The notes below the pieces were generated by a model, which had not been told where the DNA came from, ran no database searches, and saw nothing but the letters and a program-made list of their open reading frames with translations. The position numbers were made by a program, and so were the translations under genes. A DNA stretch of 64,000 bases from Lentzea nigeriaca (GTDB lineage: Bacteria; Actinomycetota; Actinomycetes; Mycobacteriales; Pseudonocardiaceae): the NCBI RefSeq assembly GCF_016907955.1, contig NZ_JAFBCX010000003.1, positions 372,001 to 436,000 on the forward strand, in the 5' to 3' direction. Shown piece by piece: positions 7,521 to 14,817 of this stretch (position 1 is the stretch's first letter; each line of letters starts with the position of its first letter).

Positions 7521-7551
7521 CCACGGCCGTGCAGCACCACCACGGCCGTGG
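7521..7551 (+). terminator. Hairpin after the DUF222/HNH gene
   Basis: CCACGGCCGTG and CACGGCCGTGG form a perfect 11-bp stem around a 9-base loop, 48 bases after the stop codon. There is no U-run, as usual in high-GC actinomycetes. Confidence 0.55.
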
Positions 7552-7707
7552 CACAACCATGCCCACAACCCGGCACACTGGGCAAGGCAGCGATCCTGCT
7601 CCAGCAATACGAACCGTAAAGACCGGGCATGGCCAATGGTGAAGCCCAGGCACACCCCGAAACCGCGAAGCCGAAGCCGAGCCGGACAGCTCTATGCCGC
7701 GCCGTTC

Positions 7708-7900
7708 AAGCGGTAATTTCCGGAACCCGACCGCACAACGCAACCACGTACGCAGGCGATTGGTGCTTGACTTTGGGTGCGAGGTGCTACCGTGACCGGA
7801 TCGGCCGGGCGCTTTACCTGCCCGGCTTTTACAGGCCGACCAGCGCCTCGCAAGGGCCCCGAAGTCAAGCGCCAATCGCAATCGTCGCGAAGCGGCGATG
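7708..7900 (-). repeat. Long inverted repeat, right copy
   Basis: About 193 bp, the inverted counterpart of 5969-6165. Together the copies bracket the DUF222/HNH gene. No target-site duplication is evident at the outer edges (…gtttcgg before the left copy, aaaagacccg after the right). With the terminator hairpin it accounts for the gene-free stretch 7474-7937; the 150 bases before it hold nothing recognisable. Confidence 0.8.
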
Positions 7901-7937
7901 AAAAGACCCGTCCCGGTAAACATCCCCAAGCGGGGGG

Positions 7938-8972
7938 TTAGGCAGATTTCGCGGTCATCAGAGTTGTGCGAACGGCCACCGTGATCCAGGCGAGCACCAA
8001 AGTGGCGTAGAGCACGACGGCCACCAAGGAGAACATGGCGGACGGGATGCGGGCAGCGAGAGCGCTGGTGCCGGTCACGAGGGTGCCCAGAGGGAAGACG
8101 AAGCTCCACCACGTCAGCGCGAACGGGAGGCCGCGGCGAGCCGTCCGGAGGGTCACGGTGGAGGCCAGGGCCACCCAGAGCAGGGCGAAACCCCAGGTGA
8201 TCGTGCCGTAGAGGACGCCGAAGGCGGTTTGGCCCGGGAGGACGTGGACGCCTGCCAGGAGGTTGGCCGCAGTGATCGACTGGCCCAGCGGGCCCAGGAC
8301 GATCCAGAGGGCGGGGACGGTGGAGGCGGTGCCCAGGCCGTGTTGGACGAGGCGTTGCCAGATTTGCGGGACGATCATCATCGTGGCGAACAGGCTCACC
8401 CCGAACAGGGCGTAGCAGCCGAGCACCATAGCCTGGCGGAACTGGCCTTCTGGGAGGTGCTGGGCCAGGAGGGCGCCTGAGGCGGCGGAGACCATGGGTG
8501 GGACCACGGGCATCAGCCAGCCGCCGAACGGGCGTTCGCCGCTGCCGATCATGCGCAGCGGCACCAGGACCGAGGTGGTCAGGCCCAGTGCGGTGCCGAG
8601 TGTCCACAGTGTCCAGTCGATGGCGAGGGCCGCCGGCAGGCCGATCCAGTCTGAGCCCAGCAACAACGTGCCGGTGCCGACGGTCATCAGTGCCATCGGT
8701 GGGGCGCCCCAGAACTGGGCCATCACCGGGTCGGCCAGTTGGTCGCGCACCGTTGTCCAGGTCCAGCGGCGCAGGGCTGCGATGACCAGGCACACCAGCA
8801 GTGCCGCGTCGAGGGCCCAGACGAAGGTGGCCGGGGTGCGCAGGCCCGGCATGGAGGCGCCTGCCGTGGCGACGATGCCGGTGCCCATCACCGAGGCGAA
8901 GAGGTTCGGGCCGAAGGGCGCCGCTCGTCGCACCTCGGGGGCACGGTGTGGGTGAGGTGCGAGAGCGGTCAC
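7938..8972 (-). CDS. TDT-family (TehA/SLAC1-like) transporter
   Basis: 344 residues with about ten hydrophobic helices. The family start is clear after a short cytoplasmic lead: FGPNLFASVMGTGIVATAGA. Later helices include FGVLYGTITWGFALLWVALA and FALTWWSFVFPLGTLVTGT, typical of the tellurite-resistance/dicarboxylate and SLAC1 anion-channel superfamily. It probably exports or conducts a small anion, with the substrate unknown. The GTG at 8972 is chosen because upstream codons run into the divergent control region. It is divergent from a LysR regulator that most likely controls it. Confidence 0.8.
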   Translation of the reverse strand: MTALAPHPHRAPEVRRAAPFGPNLFASVMGTGIVATAGASMPGLRTPATFVWALDAALLVCLVIAALRRWTWTTVRDQLADPVMAQFWGAPPMALMTVGTGTLLLGSDWIGLPAALAIDWTLWTLGTALGLTTSVLVPLRMIGSGERPFGGWLMPVVPPMVSAASGALLAQHLPEGQFRQAMVLGCYALFGVSLFATMMIVPQIWQRLVQHGLGTASTVPALWIVLGPLGQSITAANLLAGVHVLPGQTAFGVLYGTITWGFALLWVALASTVTLRTARRGLPFALTWWSFVFPLGTLVTGTSALAARIPSAMFSLVAVVLYATLVLAWITVAVRTTLMTAKSA

Positions 8973-9028
8973 GAGACAACGATGCTCGTGCGCCCGGCAC
9001 GCCGGTAGGTGGCAATCGCCGATGAACG

Positions 9029-9045
9029 CATAGGCTGTGCCTATG
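9029..9045. promoter_or_regulatory. 17-bp palindrome, likely LysR operator
   Basis: CATAGGC-TGT-GCCTATG is a perfect palindrome in the divergent gap between the TDT transporter and the LysR gene. Its last three bases are the ATG of the LysR gene, so a regulator bound here would block its own synthesis. Confidence 0.6.
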
Positions 9046-9972
9046 CCTCTGCCGTCCAGGGTCAGTGATCTGGCCAGCTTCGACCTGTTGTTGAGCGTGG
9101 CCGAGCTGGGCAGCATCGGGCGGGCCGCCAAGGCGCACGGGATGTCGCAGCCGTCGGCGAGTGAACGGCTCCGCACCCTGGAGGCACGTGTCGGGGTGGC
9201 GTTGCTCGAACGCACGTCGCGTGGGGCCCGGCTCACCACGGCCGGGCAGCTCGTGGCCGGGTGGGCGGCGCCGGTGCTGGCTCGGGCGGTGGATCTCGAT
9301 GCCGGGATCACCAGTCTGCGGGCGGATCGGCACGGTCAGCTCAGGGTTGCCGCCAGTCTCACGGTGGCCGAGTACCTGCTGCCGGCGTGGCTGATCGCGC
9401 TGCGGGCGGTCAGTCCGGACACCGCGACGGTGTTGACGGCGGGCAACTCCGTGCACGTCGCGGAGCAGGTGCTGGCCGAGCGGGCCGATCTGGGGTTCAT
9501 CGAGAGCACCGGCATGCCGCAGGGGCTGGCCAGCCGGGTGGTGGCCAAGGACGAGCTGGTGCTGGTGGTCGCGCCGGGGCATCCGTGGGCCCGGCGGCGC
9601 CGGGTCACGGCCGCGAAGGCCGCTGGGACGCCGTTGGTGAGCCGGGAGTCCGGGTCGGGCACGCGGCAGGCGTGGGAGCACGCGCTGCGGGGTGCCGGGA
9701 TCACGGAGTTCGCCGGGCCGTTGCTGGAGATGTCGTCGACCACGGCGATCAAGGCGGCGGCGATCGGCGGGATCGGGCCCGCCGTGCTGAGCATTCACGC
9801 TGTGGAGGCCGATCTGAAGACGCGCACGCTGGTGCGGGTCGAGGTGAGCGATGTCGATCTGCATCGAGCGTTGCGGGCGGTGTGGCCGTCGGGCAGGACA
9901 CCCCGAGGACCCGCCTCCGACCTGTTGACCATCGCTACGCGTAGTGTCACGCATCGTGCCGACCGGCGGTAG
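9043..9972 (+). CDS. LysR-family transcriptional regulator
   Basis: 309 residues. The N-terminal winged helix-turn-helix is plain (FDLLLSVAELGSIGRAAKAH, then SQPSASERLRTLEARVGVAL and LLERTSRGARLTTAG). The C-terminal substrate-binding domain follows from about residue 90 (LRVAASLTVAEYLLPAWLIA). It resembles regulators paired with TDT transporters and should sense the transported compound or a related metabolite. The ATG lies inside a 17-bp palindrome, consistent with autorepression. The 3' end overlaps the following HNH gene by 29 bases. Confidence 0.85.
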   Translation: MPLPSRVSDLASFDLLLSVAELGSIGRAAKAHGMSQPSASERLRTLEARVGVALLERTSRGARLTTAGQLVAGWAAPVLARAVDLDAGITSLRADRHGQLRVAASLTVAEYLLPAWLIALRAVSPDTATVLTAGNSVHVAEQVLAERADLGFIESTGMPQGLASRVVAKDELVLVVAPGHPWARRRRVTAAKAAGTPLVSRESGSGTRQAWEHALRGAGITEFAGPLLEMSSTTAIKAAAIGGIGPAVLSIHAVEADLKTRTLVRVEVSDVDLHRALRAVWPSGRTPRGPASDLLTIATRSVTHRADRR

Positions 9973-10306
9973 CAGACAGGTTCGCGCGGCCCGCAAGCGC
10001 AAGAAGCGGATGGCGCGGGTGGCGCACGACCTCACCGACGCGCAGTGGGACGCGCTCAAGGCGTCCTGGGGCGGGTGCGCCTACTGCGGTGCGCCCGCGG
10101 CGTCGTTGCAGAAGGACTGCGTGCAGGCGATCTCGCGCGGCGGGCGCTACACGCTCGGCAACGTCGTGCCCGCGTGCGGGTCGTGCAACGCCAGCAAGTG
10201 CAACGCCGAGGTGACGGGCTGGTTGCGGCGCAAGAAGCTCGACGAGCGCGCGTTCCTGGTGCGGCACTACGAGATCTCGCACGAGCTCACCGCCAAGTTC
10301 GCCTGA
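9944..10306 (+). CDS. Small HNH endonuclease
   Basis: 120 residues: a very basic N-terminus (RQVRAARKRKKRMARV) followed by an HNH fold. CAYCGAPAASLQKDCVQAIS, then GNVVPACGSCNASKC supply two CxxC zinc pairs and the Asn region. In place of the classical DHIxP histidine it reads DCVQAISRGG, so the first catalytic His appears to be missing or displaced. Start GTG 9944 or GTG 9956. Small stand-alone HNH proteins of this kind are common in actinomycetes; the role is unknown, possibly phage- or repair-related. Confidence 0.7.
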   Translation: MSRIVPTGGSRQVRAARKRKKRMARVAHDLTDAQWDALKASWGGCAYCGAPAASLQKDCVQAISRGGRYTLGNVVPACGSCNASKCNAEVTGWLRRKKLDERAFLVRHYEISHELTAKFA

Positions 10307-11548
10307 TCAGAGGTTGCTCGCTTTCCGGAACGCGATGCCCTGCCCCACCGCCACGGCCAGGTTCGCGGCGGCCAGCGCCACCCACAGCCCGGTCAGCCCG
10401 TGATCGGCTGCCGGGACCGCGACGAGGGCCAGCACGCCGTAACAGATCGCGAAAATGACGAAGCTCGGTGTCGTGCGCTTCAACCCCGCGAGGCCGAACC
10501 CCAGCACGGCCTGCACGCCGTCCGCGAGGACGACCAGCACGATCAACGCCAGCAGGTGGCCGACCGCGGCCAGCACCTCGGGGTCGGTGAACAGCCGGTG
10601 GACGCCGCCCAGCGCGATGATCGCGGAGATGGCCGACAGCGTGGCGATGGTGATCGCCAGGCCCGCGCCCACCGCGCGCCGCACGCCTTCGGTCCGCGTG
10701 CTGACCAGCGGCACCACCGCCTGCCCGATCGCCAGGGCCGCGGTGAACGTCAGGCTGACCAGTCCCGTCGCGATGTTGTGCGCCGCGACCGCCGTCGCGC
10801 TCACGCGGGCGGCGGCCACGGTCAGCACGCCGAGCACTCCGAACTTGACCAGCACGGTTCCGGCCATCGGGATGCCGACCTTCGCGAGTTCCACGATCTG
10901 TCCGAAGTGGACGTTCAGCTCCAGCCGGCCGTGCAGTCGCTTGCGCAGCCCGGAAACCGTGATGAGGCAGCTGGCGAGGATCGCGGTGCACAGGGCGATG
11001 CCCGCGCCGGTGAGGCCCAGTTTCCACACCAGCAGCGGTGAGAGGACCGCCGTGCACGCGGCCCCGGCCAGACCCGCCCGCATCACGACCTTGCTCAGTC
11101 CGAGGCCGACCAGACAAGACGTGGCCGTGGAACCGAAGGCGTTCAACAAGACCCCGGCCGCCATCAGCAGCGGGAGCGGTCCGAGCCGCTGGACCGTGGC
11201 CTCCGGCACACCGCCGGCCCGCGCGATCAGCGGGGCGCAGGCGACCGCGAGCGCGGCGGGCACGCCGACGACCACGGCGAGCCCCGTGCCGTCCCGCACC
11301 ACCCGCAGCAGCCCCGGCGGATCGTCCGCCTTCGCCGCCACGAACGGCATCACCCCGCGCACGGCACCGGAAACCGCTGCCATCGCGGGGAAGTAGACGG
11401 CCGTGGTCACCGCGAAACCGGCCAGCGCCCCGGTGTCGAACCGGCCGAGCGCCGCGGTGGTGACCAGTGCGCTGAGCGACACCGCGACCATCGACAGGTA
11501 CAACGGCAGCGCGACGCGGCCGATCTGCCTTGCGTCGCTAAGCAGCAT
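10307..11548 (-). CDS. MATE-family efflux protein
   Basis: 413 residues with about twelve hydrophobic helices in two similar halves (RVALPLYLSMVAVSLSALVT near the start, VELAKVGIPMAGTVLVKFG opening the second half), the MATE pattern of Na+/H+-driven drug or metabolite exporters. It is somewhat shorter than the usual 440-460 residues. The ATG at 11548 overlaps the end of the upstream lipoprotein gene by 11 bases, so the two are probably co-transcribed. The substrate is unknown; there is no biosynthetic cluster next to it. Confidence 0.8.
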   Translation of the reverse strand: MLLSDARQIGRVALPLYLSMVAVSLSALVTTAALGRFDTGALAGFAVTTAVYFPAMAAVSGAVRGVMPFVAAKADDPPGLLRVVRDGTGLAVVVGVPAALAVACAPLIARAGGVPEATVQRLGPLPLLMAAGVLLNAFGSTATSCLVGLGLSKVVMRAGLAGAACTAVLSPLLVWKLGLTGAGIALCTAILASCLITVSGLRKRLHGRLELNVHFGQIVELAKVGIPMAGTVLVKFGVLGVLTVAAARVSATAVAAHNIATGLVSLTFTAALAIGQAVVPLVSTRTEGVRRAVGAGLAITIATLSAISAIIALGGVHRLFTDPEVLAAVGHLLALIVLVVLADGVQAVLGFGLAGLKRTTPSFVIFAICYGVLALVAVPAADHGLTGLWVALAAANLAVAVGQGIAFRKASNL

Positions 11549-11987
11549 TGCGCAACGTGGTGAAGCCCTTGAAGAGTTCGTCCCACGCCTTGCCGCAGCG
11601 GGCGTTGAGCTGCCCGTCGGCACTCGACCCGCCTGCCGCGAACCACGGCTCGCACGGCTTGATGTCGGTGAGGGCCTTGCGGACCTGCTCGACGGCGGCA
11701 CGGCCGTTGGGCGGCAGCTTGGCCGTCTGCTTCTCGACCTCGTCGATCACGCCTTTCACGTCCGGCATGAGGTGGGCGCAGTTGTCCACGTTGTCGACAG
11801 GCTCACCGCGCAGCCTCGGGATGCAGGCGGTCAGCAGGACGCCGATCGCGTCGAGCCGGGGTTGCAGCTCCGGCAGCGGCGAGGACGACGACGAGGTGGC
11901 GTCCGGGGTGATGGTGGGCAAGGACGCCGTCCCGGCGGAACCGCAGCCGACGAGCAGGAACACCAGCGCAATGGCGGAAGAGCGCAT
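11538..11987 (-). CDS. Small lipoprotein
   Basis: 149 residues. The signal peptide ends in a lipobox (IALVFLLVGCGSAG; Cys at residue 15), so the mature protein should be anchored to the outer face of the membrane. A Ser/Thr-rich linker leads to a helical domain with four further cysteines (LLTACIP, NVDNCAHL, IKPCEPW, NARCGKAW), probably two disulphides. No family is recognised. Co-directional with and overlapping the MATE gene. Confidence 0.7.
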   Translation of the reverse strand: MRSSAIALVFLLVGCGSAGTASLPTITPDATSSSSSPLPELQPRLDAIGVLLTACIPRLRGEPVDNVDNCAHLMPDVKGVIDEVEKQTAKLPPNGRAAVEQVRKALTDIKPCEPWFAAGGSSADGQLNARCGKAWDELFKGFTTLRNAA

Positions 11988-12087
11988 GGCCCGAGCCTAG
12001 CGACGGCGGTCCTGACCTGATCGGGTGATGCCGACGTCCACTTCGGACTCACGCACGGGTTTGGCGCAGCCAGGTACCGTTGAGGCC

Positions 12088-13488
12088 GTGAGCATCAGCC
12101 TGAGCAGCGACTTCGCACGTGCCGTGCCGGAGATGGCGGTCGCCTGGGAGGCGGCGCCGGTCGAGGAACCGGTCCTCCTCGTCCTCAACGAGCCGCTGGC
12201 GAAGGAACTCGGCCTCGATCCCGCCTGGTTGCGCTCCGACGGCCTGCCGTTCCTCGTCGGCAACGAGGCGCCGGGCGTGGCCCAGGCCTACGCCGGCCAC
12301 CAGTTCGGCGGCTACTCCCCCAGGCTCGGCGACGGCCGCGCGCTGCTTCTCGGCGAACTGACGCACGCCGACGGCCGCCTGCGCGACCTGCACCTGAAGG
12401 GCTCCGGCCGCACACCGTTCGCCCGCGGCGGCGACGGGCTGGCCGCGGTGGGGCCGATGCTGCGCGAGTACGTCGTGAGCGAGGCGATGAACGCGCTCGG
12501 TATCCCGACGACCCGCTCACTGGCCGTCGTGGCCACCGGCGCCGTCGTGCACCGCGAGACCCCGCTGCCGGGAGCTGTGCTGGCGCGGGTGGCTTCGTCG
12601 CACCTGCGGGTCGGCAGCTTTCAGTACGCCCGCAACACCGGTGACCACGACCTGCTGCGCCGCCTCGCCGACCACGCCATCGCCCGCCACTACCCCGGCA
12701 GCAGCCACGTGGAGCTGTTCGAGCAGGTCGTCGCCGCGCAGGCAGCGCTCGTGGCGCAGTGGATGCTCGTCGGCTTCATCCACGGCGTGATGAACACCGA
12801 CAACATGACGATCTCGGGCGAGACCATCGACTACGGCCCCTGCGCGTTCATGGAGGCCTACGACCCGGCAACGGTCTACAGCTCCATCGACCACCGCGGC
12901 CGCTACGCGTTCGGCAACCAGCCGATCGTCGCCGAGTGGAACCTCGCCCGGCTCGCCGAAGCCCTGTTGCCGCTCTTCGCCTCCGACGAGGACCAGGCGG
13001 TCTCCGTGGCGGTGGAAGCACTCGGCACGTTCGAGGGGCACTTCGAACGCGCCTGGATGGGCGGCCTGCAGGCCAAGCTCGGCGTTGCCGGTGACGTCGA
13101 ACTGGTGAAGGACCTGCTCGCGCTGATGCACGCGAACCACGTCGACTTCACGTTGTTCTTCCACCGGCTGTCCGCGGCCGCACGGGGTGACGCGGAGCCC
13201 GCGCGGTCGCTGTTCCTCGACCTCGCCGCGATCGACGGCTGGATCGAGCGGTGGCGTGCGCTCGGACCCGACGCCGACGCGATGGACAAGGTCAACCCCG
13301 TCTACGTCCCGCGCAACCACCTCGTGGAGGAGGCGCTGGCGGCGGGGTCCGCCGGTGACCTGGGTCCGCTGGAACGACTGCTGGACGCGGTGACCGCGCC
13401 GTACGGCGAACGGCCCGGCCTGGAATACTTCGCCGCACCTGCGCCGCAGGACTTCAGTGCCACCTACCAGACCTTCTGCGGGACCTGA
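12088..13488 (+). CDS. selO: Protein adenylyltransferase SelO (YdiU/UPF0061)
   Basis: 466 residues, pseudokinase fold. SelO moves AMP from ATP to Ser, Thr or Tyr of target proteins and is linked to redox stress. Diagnostic blocks: [20 protein letters not shown], then [37 protein letters not shown] and [20 protein letters not shown] (metal-binding Asn and Asp). The GTG at 12088 is chosen from the family start ([15 protein letters not shown]). It is translationally coupled to trmO, whose ATG lies at the stop. Confidence 0.9.
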   Translation: MSISLSSDFARAVPEMAVAWEAAPVEEPVLLVLNEPLAKELGLDPAWLRSDGLPFLVGNEAPGVAQAYAGHQFGGYSPRLGDGRALLLGELTHADGRLRDLHLKGSGRTPFARGGDGLAAVGPMLREYVVSEAMNALGIPTTRSLAVVATGAVVHRETPLPGAVLARVASSHLRVGSFQYARNTGDHDLLRRLADHAIARHYPGSSHVELFEQVVAAQAALVAQWMLVGFIHGVMNTDNMTISGETIDYGPCAFMEAYDPATVYSSIDHRGRYAFGNQPIVAEWNLARLAEALLPLFASDEDQAVSVAVEALGTFEGHFERAWMGGLQAKLGVAGDVELVKDLLALMHANHVDFTLFFHRLSAAARGDAEPARSLFLDLAAIDGWIERWRALGPDADAMDKVNPVYVPRNHLVEEALAAGSAGDLGPLERLLDAVTAPYGERPGLEYFAAPAPQDFSATYQTFCGT

Positions 13489-13883
13489 TGAAGCTGCTGC
13501 CGATCGGCCACGTCGAATCACCCCTGCTCGACCGCTCGTCCGCCCCGAAGCAGGGCGACGAGGGCGCACCGGAGTCGTGGCTCGTCTTCGCCCCGGAGTA
13601 CGCGCGAGCGATGCGCGAACTCGCCGCCGGGCAGGACGTCCTGGTGCTGACGTGGCTCGACCGCGCGGACCGGTCGGTGCTGGCCGTCCATCCGCGCGGC
13701 GACGCGGACCGGCCGGAAACCGGCGTGTTCTCCACGCGGTCGCCGGACCGGCCGAACCCGATCGGGCTGCACCGGGTCCGGATCCTCGGCGTGGACGGGG
13801 TGAAGGTGCGGGTCGCCGATCTGGAGGCGATCGACGGCACGCCCGTCCTCGACGTGAAGCCGGTGCTCGGGTCCGAGCGCTAG
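13488..13883 (+). CDS. trmO: TrmO-like tRNA methyltransferase (TsaA/UPF0066)
   Basis: 131 residues. The family adds a methyl group to the N6-threonylcarbamoyl-adenosine at position 37 of some tRNAs, using S-adenosylmethionine. The signature DRPNPIGLHRVRILG near residue 84 and the opening PIGHVESPL are clear, as is the closing AIDGTPVLDVKP. Full length for the minimal bacterial form, without the extra C-terminal domain of E. coli TrmO. It starts at the last base of selO (TGATG overlap). Confidence 0.85.
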   Translation: MKLLPIGHVESPLLDRSSAPKQGDEGAPESWLVFAPEYARAMRELAAGQDVLVLTWLDRADRSVLAVHPRGDADRPETGVFSTRSPDRPNPIGLHRVRILGVDGVKVRVADLEAIDGTPVLDVKPVLGSER

Positions 13884-14496
13884 TGCGGATCACGCGGGCA
13901 ACCGCTGTCCTGCACCAGTGTTGAGGCCAGATCACCCTTGAACGGCAGTTCCCCGCACAACAACCGCGGTGTCGAGGTCGTGTCCGTGTTGCCCTGCAAC
14001 ACCAGCACGGCCTTGTCCGACGGGATTCGTGTGCTGGCACCGAACCCGATCGTCCCGGTGGCGCCCTGGATCGCGTTGTCCGGCCGGATGCTGCCGATGC
14101 CGGCGAGCAGTCCCTCCCGCACGCGGGCGCCGGGGTCGGTCCGGCGCACCTGCCGCACGCCTTCTGCCAGCACCTGCATCGCGTCGTAGGCCGCGGCGGA
14201 GCGGCCGTCGTTGAGGGTCTTGCAGTTCTTGCGGAAGACGTCGAGGTAGTTTTCCTGCCGTCCACCAACGCGAGCGCGACCCGGCGTCCGCGCGCGGTGG
14301 CCGGCCGGTTGGCCAGTGCCTCGAGCGGGCTGTCCGTGCCCGGCGGCCGGCGCAGGTGGATGATCGGCAGCGGCACGTCCCTTCCCGGCCAGCGCGGTCG
14401 GGACGCCAGCTGGTCGAGCAACTCCAGGAGTTCCAGCGCGCCCAGGAAGTTCAGGCCGCGGGACGAGCCGAGGTACCAGTCTTCGCGCGAGGTCAT
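13880..14496 (-). pseudogene. Decayed substrate-binding protein gene
   Basis: The minus strand starts well at the ATG at 14496 (MTSREDWYLGSSRGLNFLGA, then DVPLPIIHLRRPPGTDSPL). It loses frame near 14255 and resumes in another frame as ENYLDVFRKNCKTLNDGRSA, SAAAYDAMQVLAEGVRQV and GATGTIGFGASTRIPSDKAV. The latter is the C-terminal half of a type-1 periplasmic-binding (amino-acid ABC receptor-like) domain as found in actinobacterial STAND or kinase-linked sensors. The join skips most of the expected protein, so an internal deletion plus frameshift is likely. Confidence 0.65.
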
Positions 14497-14567
14497 CCTG
14501 GACAGTGCGGAAATCCCGGAATTCGAGGCGGTGCGGAATCCGGGCTGGTGAGGGCGGGGTTCGCCGT

Positions 14568-14573
14568 GGGTAT
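14568..14573 (+). promoter_or_regulatory. GGGTAT -10 element of the proline-rich gene
   Basis: GGGTAT ends exactly 9 bases before the ATG at 14583, the same geometry as the other leaderless genes. No convincing -35 tetramer is found at the right distance, so this is a partial match. Confidence 0.4.
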
Positions 14574-14582
14574 CCGGTAGGC

Positions 14583-14816
14583 ATGAGCCAGCCAGTGCCG
14601 CCGCCGGAACCGCTGCCGCCCACCCCTGGGCCGGACCAGCCCCGGCCGCAGGGACCAGACCCGGATCCGCTGCCGCCGACGCCGGGCCGAGGCCCGGTGC
14701 CGCCGACCCCGGAACCGGACCCAGGACCATTGCCCCGCACACCGGGACCCGACCCGGACCCGCAGCCGCCCACACCGGCCCCGGACCCGGACCCGCAGCC
14801 GCCGGAACCGGTCTGA
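14583..14816 (+). CDS. Small proline-rich repeat protein
   Basis: 77 residues, built almost wholly of PPTPGPDPDP-like repeats after the start MSQPVPPPEPLPPTPG; no hydrophobic core, certainly disordered. The reading frame is plausible because it has a GGGTAT element 9 bases upstream and ends just before the transketolase gene on the other strand. The repetitive codons could also make a spurious reading frame, so confidence is moderate. Function unknown. Confidence 0.5.
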   Translation: MSQPVPPPEPLPPTPGPDQPRPQGPDPDPLPPTPGRGPVPPTPEPDPGPLPRTPGPDPDPQPPTPAPDPDPQPPEPV

Positions 14817-14817
14817 A

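Noticed and set aside
5969..7900. The foldable inverted repeats as a structured RNA of the HEARO/omega type
   Set aside because: Those RNAs accompany IscB-type HNH proteins, whereas this is a DUF222 protein; the present evidence supports only a DNA repeat.
7333..10059. A 900-codon open frame on the minus strand
   Set aside because: It runs antisense across the DUF222 gene, the right inverted repeat, the TDT gene and the LysR gene, and is Arg/Pro/Gly-rich without any domain; an artefact of high GC.
12517..14775. A 750-codon open frame on the minus strand
   Set aside because: Mostly antisense to selO and trmO. Only the short stretch near 14496 looks like protein and it is recorded as part of the pseudogene.
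14583..14816. The Pro-rich repeats as a collagen-like or cell-wall-spanning protein
   Set aside because: No signal peptide, anchor or neighbouring domain; kept only as a small disordered protein of moderate confidence.
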